DNA of 64,000 nucleotides from Alligator mississippiensis. Lineage: Eukaryota; Chordata; Crocodylia; Alligatoridae. Below, in pieces: positions 45,080 through 56,600 of this stretch. A program made the position numbers and the translations under genes. The notes beneath the pieces were generated by a model. It did not search any database, was not told where the DNA came from, and saw only the letters and a program-made list of their open reading frames with translations. The stretch covers positions 147,527,433 through 147,591,432 of the forward strand of contig NC_081824.1 in the NCBI RefSeq assembly GCF_030867095.1. The letters are read 5' to 3'. Each line of letters begins with the position of its first letter. Positions within the stretch are counted from its first letter, which is position 1.

Positions 45080-45195
45080 CTGTAACTACAACGCGTCAGA
45101 GCAGACTTGATTGAGTCTGCTGGAGCATGGTCATTACTCTAATTACTCTAGTACATCCAGTGTAGTATGTTAATCTGTCAAGTGTTAGTGACCAT

Positions 45196-45382
45196 GAGCC
45201 TGATTCCCCAACACTGGGGCTGAGATCATGGGTTGCAGGAAAAAGCCTAGATAGATAGATAGTTTTGCTAGAATAGACCGTTCTCCTTTTCTACCAAGCC
45301 AGCGATGCTATAGGAGTTTTGCATAAATGTGGAGAGCAAGATCCAGTTACTCCAGTCTATCCTGTCCACTTAACACATGAAA
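45196..45382 (+). repeat. Direct repeat, copy 2 (unclassified)
   Basis: Second copy of the segment at 41048, same orientation, with a GATA expansion at 45251-45264. Confidence 0.7.
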
Positions 45383-45399
45383 GCGGACAGGATAGAGCC

Positions 45400-46600
45400 T
45401 GACCATAAGCCTCCAGTAACTACCATGCTTTAGCATCCTCCTGCATCTCGTGTATCTGTGTCTCTGCACTTAAAAATGGTGGTAGGGACACTTTTTATCT
45501 AAGGCTTGTTCAATGAGCTTTAGATAAAGCATGCCCCCCCTCCCCATCTTTAAGCGTGGGGATGCTGATACATGAGATGCTCCGGCTGCTCTAATTAAAG
45601 TACCCACTCCCAAAGCACACGTATAAATGCCCATTGTTTTTAGAGGGGCTGTCTGGTACTCAGAATTGGCAGGAAAATACAGAATCTTTCATCTTTTCGT
45701 TGTCCATTCAAGCTCACCTGTGTTATTAGTGAAACTGGAGGACTGTTTGAAGTAGTAAAAACTCATGGTTTGAGCCCCTTTCCAACATCACAGGAAAAAA
45801 CCCCACCCTGTTTGACATTATACTGGTATCTGTATCACAAAAAGATGATGCTGTTTGACATGAAGCTGAACACTTTCTGCTGGTTTGCACTGACCGCTAC
45901 GTTATGGTCGTAACTGTGACGTCTGATTTTATTGTTCACAAGTGCATACAGACATGATCCAATTTTGATGTGGACAAGCCCAAATTGGCGCACATGTCAG
46001 TCTCAGCAGGGAGGTTGAGTGAAAAGGACTGGAGGCTGAGCTATCTTCTTGCCCAGAGGTGGCATGTAGGACCATAGTTACAAGTTTGTCAAAGGGCTGG
46101 GGCAATGCTGGGGCAACTTTCAGTGCTCATTTAGCTTAGGCTGTTCTGTGGTTTAAAAGAGTCTTTTAATCTCTAGTACTACCTGTTTCAACTGCTCTAG
46201 TATGATGGCGCAAAAGTTAACGCTTTAATACTGTTTTGAATGCTTTGAACATGCTTGTGGGACATGCTGCTAAATTCTGCAGCCTGTCTATGCTAGAGCT
46301 CTTGCAGTTGTTTCTATTGATAAGATTCAGCTAGTGCTAGCAGTTGTGGGACACTTTCTGAAAAAATTTTGCGGTGCAGATGGGCCTTAGTAATTAAACA
46401 AAAGAATGTTTCAGGTATAGACGCATCCAATAATACTGGGAAATATTTCCATAAGTGTGTGATTACTTAGCTGTTAAATTGTTCAGTGCAACTTTTTTAC
46501 TTCTTTTGGTGAGGAATGAATCTGAGCAGATCATAGGCAACTATTTTTCAGACCTATTGCTTTTCTACAGAAGCAGTTTAAATTACCTTTAAAGAGCCAG
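45400..46600 (+). other. FAM120B intron 1, unassigned part
   Basis: Nothing recognised. Confidence 0.4.
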
Positions 46601-46611
46601 TAGTGACCTAT

Positions 46612-47728
46612 CAGAGGGGTACTCAGCCCTACCCTGCGGGTCAGATATGGCCCGTGGCACCATATCATCTGTCCTGCGGGGTGCCCCAAGGCCCCTTGGA
46701 CCATGGCTCTGTGTGGTAGATAGAGCATGCAGGGTGTCATAGACCCAATCCCAGCGCACAGGGCTGGGCAGAAACAACACAGCCTTTTGTTAGGGTGGGC
46801 TAACAAAAACAGGATGCGTTTCAATACGGACAAGTGCAGGGTGCTGCATTTGGGCAGTAGTAACCAGCAGCACACTTATAAGATGGGAAACTCCCTTCTT
46901 GAGAGCACGAAGGCAGAAAGGGGGTCTTGGAGTCATTATTGACTCCAAGATGAACATGGGCCAACAATGCGAGGTCACGGTTGGCAGGGCTAACCAGACC
47001 TTATCATGCATCCACAGGTGCATCTCAAGTAGGGCCAAGGAGGTGATCCTCCCCCTCTACACAACATTGGTCAGGCCACAGCTGGAGTAGTGTGTCCAGT
47101 TCTGGGCACTCCACTTCAAGAGGGATGTGGACAACATTAGAGGGTCCAGAGAAGGACCACCCGCATGATCTGGGGACAGCAGGGCAGACCCTACAATGAG
47201 AAGCTATGGGACCTGAACCTGTTCAGCCTTCACAAGAGAAGGCTGAGGGGGGACCTTGTGACTGTCTATAAACTCACTAGGGGGGACCAGAAGGGTTTGG
47301 GGAGACCTTGTTTCCCCTAGCACCCCCCGAGATAACAAGGAATAACGTCCACAAGTTGTTGGAGAGTAGGTTTAGATTAGACATCCTTAAGAACTACTTC
47401 ACAGTTAGGGCAGCTAGGATCTGGAACCAACTTCCAAGGGAAGTGGTGTTGGCTCCTACCCTGGGGGTCTTTAAGAAGCATCTCGATGCCTACATGGCTG
47501 GGGTCACTTGAGCCCAGTTTCTCTCCTGCCCAGGCAGGGGGTCGGACTTGAAGATCTACAAGGTCCCTTCCAACCTTACTTCTATGATTCTATGAACACA
47601 GGGGGCCCCTGGATCCTGATTCCAGCACACAGAGCTGGGTTGGGGTGTCACACAGGGGCAGCAGGGTGCCCAATCTGGCCCTGGGCCATTCATCTGGTTT
47701 GCAGGGCCAAAACCTTGAGCACCACTTG
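46612..47728. mobile_element. hAT-like element split by a CR1 insertion
   Basis: Ends CAGAGGGGTACTCA and the complement of TGAGCACCACTTG. Both halves carry an AATCCCAGCGCACAG / GATTCCAGCACACAG motif. The CR1 at 46788-47597 separates them. Flanking duplication is weak (4 of 8). Confidence 0.5.
46788..47597 (+). mobile_element. CR1 LINE, 5'-truncated
   Basis: Codes for NKNRMRFNTDKCRVLHLGSSNQ and then NQTLSCIHRCISSRAKEVIL in broken frames, then the 3' UTR and terminal TTCTATGATTCTATG. More intact at the 3' end than the copy at 17362. Confidence 0.9.
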
Positions 47729-47739
47729 TCTGTTATACA

Positions 47740-49595
47740 CAGGATGACCTCAGACTGCTCACAACAGTAGTGTAGCGGTTGGGAGGCTGCTTTCCTTTCA
47801 TATGCGCGCCCATAGCTGGGTCTCCAAGGAACATGATAAAGGGTTTCTGGAAAAGAATTCCTGGTGTGATTGCATGTGCCAGTATTCCAGGCATCTGCTG
47901 GAGGAAAATGTCCTACTGTGACAAACTGCTAGAATCTGATGGTTACCCACATAGTTCTGGAAACAGTATTTGTGGAGGAAGTAATGCTGTGCTTTATATA
48001 CCTGTGCAGCAATGAAGATTAATACTTGCACAAGTGCAGCTTTCTAGTTATAAAAAAAGTAGTATTGACAGACATTTCACATCATGCTAAAAAGAATGTT
48101 TAGGAGCTACATATGAAAGGTGCTATTATTTAAAGTTCTGAGGAAGAAAAAAAACTACACAAACACCTTTCAGAGTTGTTAATCCATAATACTGTTTTTA
48201 TTCTGGTCTTTCTTTTTGTATACAAGAGTCAAATATATTGTAATGTAACACTCCTGAGGTAGTTTGTAATTCAAAATGTGAGAAATCAGCAGTGTGAAGG
48301 ATAGAAAAAACTTGTACCTGCTTAATTAAAACATTCAGTGAATTTCTTCACTGTTTAGGTGAGAAATGAGGGGGCCATTTTGAATAAAGTCAAAGTAAAT
48401 CTCCCCCTCCACTCCCAACCAAAACCAGTCTTGTTTTGCTGCATTAAAAAATCAGTACTGATTTTTTTATAATGGAGAGTCTTTTGATGTAAACCATATT
48501 TGTATTGGTAGAAAAAAATAGCTAGCATGAAAGCTGTGCAAATCATCTAACATGAACTAGGATTTCTGTAAATGCAACTTGGAGGCAGGTGGAGGTCTAA
48601 GTTTTGTTCTTTTTCTCATATTTATTTTCACAGCCTATAAATTGCTTTCTTTTCCATGCTTTTAAATACCACTGCCAGAAAACTTGTGGATATTGCTGTG
48701 AGTGACAATTTTTAATATAGAAAAATATGAATAACCCCTTCCTTTTATTTATTCAGATCATTTTATACCATTTATACCATTTTAAATTTAGATCAGTTGA
48801 TTCAAAATGAGTATGTTTGATAGTGACCTGTAAAATGTTTGTCCTCTTAAAAATCATTGTAGCTAACCACACAAACAAGTTTCTGTTTATTTAAATGTGT
48901 TTTCATCTTTACCTTTTAAGTTTTAAAACTTTATAATAAAATGAATGAAATTTCAAATCTAAAATGTGACTGTCACAGCTAAAATTACTATGTAGACACT
49001 TAATAGTTCTTGATCCTGCAAGTGCATTCCTAGTAATGAACTAGTGACTATTCTGGAGCTTCAAATAGGCATGTGGGTACAGTACTCACATGGACCTGTT
49101 TGTTAGATCAAGGCCAAAGTTACTGAGCACTTGTTCCCACCAATTCCTGAGCCTTGTGAGTGCTCTCTTCTTGAGAATCTAGTCATTGGTCTATGTTGCA
49201 GTCTTTAGGCAAAGGAGATGCTACACACTTTTTGCTCTCAACTGTGAGTAGTTGAAATAGGCATGGTCAATTTTCTTTATATTTTGAATGTTTATATTAA
49301 AAATAAATGTTAGCTGTGGGTTGGTTTTCAAGGTAATATTTCCGACAAGGTAGCCTTTTGCCCTGACACACTGATAGCAAAAGGTGGAAAGCAAAGTACT
49401 TAATGAAGACGGCTAGATGTTGTCTGAGGTTTATAGCTGGCAAAACAGGTTCAGAGGGGTGAAAAGCCAAGATGTTACTGTCTTTAGTTACACTAGAAAC
49501 AGAACCCAGTTATCATGATTCCCTATTTCGTTCATCTGTTTGTTGACCATCATTACTTGTGCTTTACAATACTTGTTTGATTTTTCATTTTTCAG
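47740..49595 (+). other. FAM120B intron 1, last part
   Basis: AT-rich; no exon or repeat identified. Confidence 0.45.
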
Positions 49596-50651
49596 ATCTC
49601 TGAGACAATTCGTTGTACAAAGAAGCCAACTATGGGCATTAAAGGTCTTCAGGGATTTGTGGCAAATGTTTGCCATGATGTGCACAAAATGGTAAATCTG
49701 AAGGAAATGGCAGAAGAACATCGCATGAGTTATCCTGACTCTCCTCCCGTAATTGTGGTAGATGCCCTGAGTTGTATACGACACTGGTATACACCAGAAT
49801 CTTGGGTTTGTGGTGGCCAGTGGCAAGAGTACCTTGCTAATTTAGAGGATTTTATTAATGCTTTCACAGCAGCTGATATCAAGCTGGTATTCTTCTTTGA
49901 TGGTGTTGTGGAGCAGAAAAAGAGAGGTGAATGGGTTAAACGGAGGTTGAAGAATAACAAGGAAATAGGCAGAATCTTTCAGTTCATCAAGACGTACAGG
50001 CAGCAACCAGGGAGAGGGATGTTCTTTATTCCTTCTGGTTTGGCTACTTTCACACGCTTTGCCTTAAAGTCCCTTGGTCAGAAAACAATATGTTCGTTGC
50101 AAGAAGCAGACTATGAAGTGGCCTCTTATGGGCTGCAGCATAATTGCATGGGGATTCTTGGACAAGATACAGACTACCTCATCTATAACACCTCTCCATA
50201 CTTCTCCATTGAAAAGCTCTGCTTGGACAAGATGGTCACTGTCATGTATTCCAGGGAGAACCTCTGCCGTGCACTAAATCTTAATATAACAGACCTCCCT
50301 TTTTTTGCTTGTCTGCTTGGCAATGATGTAGTTCCAGAAGCTGCTTTGGAAGGTTTTTGGCATAAATGTTTAACCTCTTGTCCTCCTAAAAGCCAGAGCT
50401 ATGACAAAAGGTCTAACATAATTCTGGCTGTAGCAAACTACATATCAGGACTTCCACATTCATACAGTAGTGTGAAAAACTTTGAAGAGATGCTACCTTT
50501 GGGATCAGACAAGACATTACTGTGCAAGGCAATGGAGTCCTATATCCTGCCTGGTCAGCAGTCTCCCTGGCTTCCTCCCTCTCTATCAAATTCCCAGGCA
50601 CTCTCAGCCAAGCAGGACACAGGCATGTGCTCAGATCAGGAGATATTTCAG
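49596..50651 (+). CDS. FAM120B: FAM120B exon 2 (XPG-like domain)
   Basis: Acceptor TTTTCATTTTTCAG; 36 nt of 5' UTR, then the ATG at 49632. 340 codons end EIFQ before GTATTT, phase 0. Acidic residues in VVDAL, FFDG and QDTDYL sit where XPG-type nucleases bind metal. Catalysis is not established for this family. Confidence 0.95.
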
Positions 50652-53600
50652 GTATTTGGGTTTTTGAAAAACCTAATCACATTCTTGTTCAAAATGTCTC
50701 TGTTAATAATTCCTTGATAATGAATAGGCTTTGAACATTTTTTATGTGTAAAATGTTTTACCTCCCAGATAAACCAAATCCTAAAATGATGGTTTTTTTA
50801 CATGCAACTTGATTTCAGGATCTAATGAATGAACCATTCATGTCTTTTGATAATTATAAATAATTTAGATATTTACCCAGTCTCATAGTTTCGGTACTAT
50901 ATTTTCATGACCTATTTAGCTTGTATAACAGTGGTAAATCTGGACTACAGTAAGTTAAATTGCTAGTAGTTTGTTAAGAAAAAAACCCCTTGAGATTTAA
51001 TGCTCATAGTACTTAGTATTTGCTAGGTCTCATAAAGGGGCCTTGTTTTGTTAAGTACCTATAGGCTACAGAAGGAGACAGAACCTGTCTCTTTCTTCTA
51101 GCATCTTGATTATTTAACATTATTTCCTTGTTTTGTTATTTAAAATTATATTTTATGTTTACTTTATGATTTCCTGCCTAAAGCATTTACAAACCCCTTA
51201 CAAACCAAAGTAAAACTTACAAACCTACTCAAGTTTTTCCATCTCTAAAATGCAGTCCCCTCTGAGGTAAAACAGCATCACCAAACAGCCATATATAATG
51301 TATTGGTCATACCAAAGAAACAGGAGGCATTATACATACTACACAGAAACATGGCATGTAAAATGAAGAATGCTTTTTATAACTTGTGTTCAAAGAATAT
51401 TTAATTAGGCCCAGTGGTAATTATGAAGGCTGGACTATGGCCAGGACATCAGGGTTAACACCCCTACTATGAAAGACCATACCATGCAATCTTCACGACA
51501 AGAAGTCATTACCCCTTGGTTTTATCTTTAATTTGAAGGGCTGCAGTTCCCAAACAGTGTGGTGTGATATCATTGTAATAAAATAACATCTAGAAAACGC
51601 AGTTGAGATTGTGGCCCATTGTATTGGTTGCTGTATAAATCCAGAAAAATACTATCCCTGTCATAAAGAATTTATTGTCTAATTTGTAGAGGTACAACTT
51701 GTTCATTTTTCTACTACAAGTTATTAAACATTGTCAAAGCAAATACTACACCAAAATTCACATTTTGGAATGCATAGATAACTCTCAATTGTGTTTATAG
51801 ATTATCTTAACTTCTAACATGTCAGTCTATAAAGCCTAATCACCACCTTGGGTGCATTGGATCTCATTGGTGCTTTTCTTGAGAAAATATATGCATATTG
51901 TGGCTGCCTGCATATAGAGGGTGGAAACATTTTTTATTACACCATATTGTACACCATACCGTACACATTTGTTATCTGAAGTTAGTTTGGAGCCCAGCTT
52001 CTGATTTGAATTTTCAGTGACTGTAAAATGTGAATTGTGGCAAAATTGCATTTTCACAAAACTTTTGCACTTAAGCCTATGAAAGTAATAAGGCTAAAAC
52101 AGATATGTTTGTTCATTTTAATGCATTATATTTTGTACCATCTTCTACTTAATTTTTTATCATCTGAAAATCAGTTTTTGGAACAACATTTATTTTGTTG
52201 AAGTAGCAAATATATAAACAATCTACTTAGATCTGCCATTACAGTAAGCTGTGGTGCTGGGTGCTGTTGAGAGATGTTCATTTATTCCATATTTGTCGTG
52301 AGAATTCTTTTGAAAGTATGCTGTGTTTCAGTAGTATTGTTGTTGATCCATCATAACCCAAGATTTAATATGGAGCAACTGTAAAAACAAAATCCCTGTT
52401 TCCTAGAGGAGCACCGATACATCAGTTCTATATCAGATCGGTACTGATATAAAGAAAACTGTCTGTATCAGATATCGGCCTGATGGGGCTGATAAGTTGG
52501 CCAATAAATGCCCGTGCTGCATGCAGTCGCAGTGCAGCGCTCAGGCAGCAAGGAGCACAGCCAGCAGTGTGGAGAGTTGCCTCCAGCTGGTAAATCCGGT
52601 GTGGTGGAAGGGGAGGGACTGGGAAGGGGGCAGGAAGATCAACGCTCCCCATGGTGAGGGAGGGGAGAAGTGTAGGTGCTGCCTAGGCAAGACGGGAGAG
52701 GCCGGAGCTGCAGCTTGCTGGGGGGAGGTGGCTCCTGCCGCTGTTTGCACCCTGGGAGGGCATGGGTGGTGTGTGCCCCCGGGATTGGGACAGGGCAGGG
52801 TGGGCTGTGCAGGGCTCTTCTTGGTGGGCTTAGAGCTGGGCTGGGCTCAGAGTGGGCGCTGGCGGCACTGGGAGGATGCTACATCCATCCCAAATTTAAC
52901 CGCCACTCTGCTGCCAGCACCACTGCCACCAGCCGCTCAACACAGCCCCAGCTCTTCCCAGCATGTGGATGGAGGCAGTGTGTTGAGCTGGGACTGCGGC
53001 TGGCGGTGGTGGCGCTGGGAGCGGAGTAGTGGCAAAATTTGGGGTGGATGCAGCATCCTCCCAGCACCGCTGGCACCAGCTCTGAGCCCAGCCCCCGCCA
53101 AGAAGAGTCCCGTGCAGCCCTGGATGCAGCCCACCTGCTCCACTCTGATCCAGGGGGCACCCCCTCTTGCCCTTCCAGGATGCAAGAAATGGTGGGAGCC
53201 GCCTTCCCCCCCCCCCCATGAACCACAGCTCTGCCCCCGCCCACCGTCCTGCCTGGGCAGCACCTGCCCCTGTCCCCTCCCTCACCATGGCAGGGGCGGG
53301 GGGGTGTTGATCTGCCCCCCCTCCCCTTCCACCGTATCGGATTTACTGGCTGGAAGCAGCTGTTTCGGAAATCAGGTTGGTATTGGCTAATATGCCTCCT
53401 TAAATATATCGGCTATCGGTATCGGTCCCAAAAGTTTCTATCGATGCATCCCTACTGTTTACCAATGGATCATTAAAGATTTTTATACACTTTCATCACC
53501 ATTTTTTATTATTTTATGTGGTCGTCTGTGCCGTTGATTGGTTGCCAGGCTCTGTTTTTCAGATAGCTGCATTTTTGGTGGTGTTTGGATCCCTTGGAAT

Positions 53601-56600
53601 CAAAGGATACTATTTACATATAAAATATTGTTACGGATAGGTTTCCCTTTGGCATCTATGGTCTTTTAATTTACATAACTCTTTAGTGATTGTTCACAGC
53701 AGAGGCAAATCATGGAATCCTGAAACGATTTTTGTAAAACAAACTAGATTGGTCTACTGCAATTGGTATGGGCCCCAGAGCTCCCAGGCTCGTGGAGACC
53801 AGGGTTGTTGCAGAAATAGTGAGCTTGGCGTTGTGGGGTCGAATGTTGTTATTCCAGTGACCATCTTCAGGGAAGCTCTTCAAAAGCTAAAAGAGAGGTG
53901 TGTTCTTCACTTTAGGATAACAAGTACACACAGGTAATGTCAAGTTAGAAGCATGTTGAAAACAAGACACTTTCGTTTTCGTGGGAGGTAAACTCGATGA
54001 GGTCAGTGCCAGGCAGAGGAGGAGTGCTGACCTCATCTAATATACCGTCATTGTGCTTGTACTTTTTAGGTAGTTCACACGTGTTAGCTACCCTGAAGAG
54101 AAGACATACAAGACTTTGGAAAACTGAAGGATTAGCACTGTTTTTCTCTTTTACAGGTTGCTCTTAGAAAAGAAGTTGCCACTATGTATCTTTGAGAATA
54201 GGAGGAAAAAATGGTAGGAAGAGATTGACATGTTTCCTGGGGACTCTTCCTCTCCATAAAAAATAATGGCATGCTAATGATGCGATATTATTTTCCTTGT
54301 TCTCAGAGAAAGATCTAGGAATCTGATATTTTGAAAACTATGTTCCCTTCCTGGGATTGATAGCAAGATTGATAAACAAAATATTATTTATTTTAAAACT
54401 GAGTTAATTTTGTGGAATTTTGTACATATTTAATTTTGAAGTAGATTTTTTTTCCTCCTTATTAACAGTTAGCTAAAGAACAGCACATCACAGGTGAAAA
54501 TTACATGGTCTTTAATATCCTGAGCAATGGAGAGGTTGAATGCAGCAACACGTTGGAGGATGAACTGGATACAGAGCTACCTGGGCAGGCACTTATTTAC
54601 CGCCCTGCTCGTCAACATATTTATTCTGTCCTGCTTGAACCTAGGAAAGGTAAGGGCTGACCCCGGATATGCTGCACAGTGTCTGAGACGAGCAGTCTTG
54701 GGAGTAAAGTATCCAATTGGACCACACACTTTAATTATTCAAGGACATTTTAAACTGTATTTTTTAAAATGTAAAATCTGTAATTCCAAGTTTCAGTGGC
54801 ACACATCTGCATGACATTAAGGGTAAAGGCTGTGGGCAATCTACATGTAATTAGTAAGGAATCAATCAGAAATTACAAAAACAATGTAATGTTTCAACAT
54901 GCAGTTGAGTTTTAGTACCCTTTATAAGGAAATTTAAAAACTAATTCTATGCTTTTATTTTTTTCTTCTTAAAGTCATCTGAAAGTTATTAATGATCACA
55001 AGGCTAAGCAAAAACATTTGTTTAGAATATTTTAATAGGTTGAGAAAATATGGGAACATTGTTCTGCTTTAGCAAGGGCTTAACTCTCAGAGATTAAAGT
55101 TATGATTAATTATAATACTTCTAGTAAAACTATACAGTAGAACCCTGCTACTTCACAGGGTTGAGTTTCTTACCTGCTTGTGAAGATGAGGGTTTGAGAA
55201 GATCTGGGGGAAGGTGTAGGGGCAGATCCAAGGGGGGTGCAGTAATATGGCCACATCCCTCTTTCTGACCACATGGCAGGAGCAGTAGCCAGGGACTTTA
55301 AGTCCCCACAGCAGGTAAGAATGCCTCCACTTTTACCTTCTCTGCTCAAAGGCATGGTCCCTTCCTCCCCAGCTTGCTGCTGACCCCACTATCTTGAGGG
55401 TGAGGGGAGCTCCTGTTCCATTCCAGCCGGGTGGGCAGACAAGTTTCCCCTCCCTGCCTGGTCCTGTTGGATGTTCCTGGCTAGCCTGGGAGCAGGCAAA
55501 GGAAGGGAGAACCCACCACCTGCCTCTGTTCCAGGCCAAGCCTGGCTCCCATGCTGCCCAGCTGGAATGCCATTGGAGCTTCCCTTGCCTCCAGGGCAGT
55601 GGAAACGGCAGCAGGTGGGGTAAATGGAGAAGAAGAAGGGAGGGGTGCGGTGGAGGACATGTCTCTGAGCAGGGAGGGGAAGGGGTGGGAATTCTTACCT
55701 GCTTTGGGGACTTAAAAAAGTCTCTGGCTGTTGCTCCCATGGTGTGGTCTACCCACCCTGATGGGAAGGAGGTGGCAGGAAGGAGTTGGGAGTGCAGCCA
55801 CTCCTGCAGTGCTGGTTGATACTCCTGCAGCCCGCCTTGGTACTGTCAAGGTGTACAGAGCCACAGCAAATAGCTGCATGAGATTTCTGGGGCATTCCAG
55901 CTGTTATCTATGGATTTTATTTCAAAGCTCACTTCATGCAGGACTGCTGCTGTACTCCAGTTGATCAGAGAAACAGAGCCCTTTGAAGTAAAAGTTGTAG
56001 GAAATAGGTGAGTGGCTCATCTTTAATTCAGCTGCTGGCTGTGAATTAAGTGGGTTATAAGCCACCCAGATATGAATGATCCAGGTTCTACTGAAATAAA
56101 TGGCAGCATTATAAAAGTATATTGATTTCTGACATTTTAAATTTAAAAAGAAATTTTAGGTGATTTTTAATATTTAACAAAATATAAATAATATAAGGAA
56201 GGCAGTCTTAATGGCTGTATTTCTTTCATTCTTTCACTACTCTTTCATTGAGTAGTGATTGAGAATTCCCCCCAATACCATATTTTTTTTGCATCTAACC
56301 TGTCCCTGAATAGAATCTGCACCCTGTTTTTGTAAAAGGAAACATGAAGAAAAAATATTTCCTTGGGCCTGCTCATGAGCCTGCTGCCCCCAAACTGGCA
56401 AGGTTAATAGTCATGGCTCCCATGGCCATTAGCATTGTTTCCCACAACCAGATTTCGGGACTTCTAGGGATTCCTATTTCTCACATATAATGTGCATCTT
56501 AATTTCAACCATCTGGTTTTAAAGAAAAAGGTCAGAGTTATATGTGAGAAAAGATGGTAAATTGGGTCCCAACTCTGGGATATGCTGGATAACGTGATAT

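Noticed and set aside
52497-53390. 297-codon open frame on the plus strand, with partners on the minus strand
   Set aside because: It lies wholly inside the foldback hAT element; mirrored frames on both strands follow from the palindrome and GC content.
53686-53937. Possible extra FAM120B exon
   Set aside because: It has splice-like edges, but the flanking introns are phase 0 and the phase 0 frame hits a stop within eight codons.
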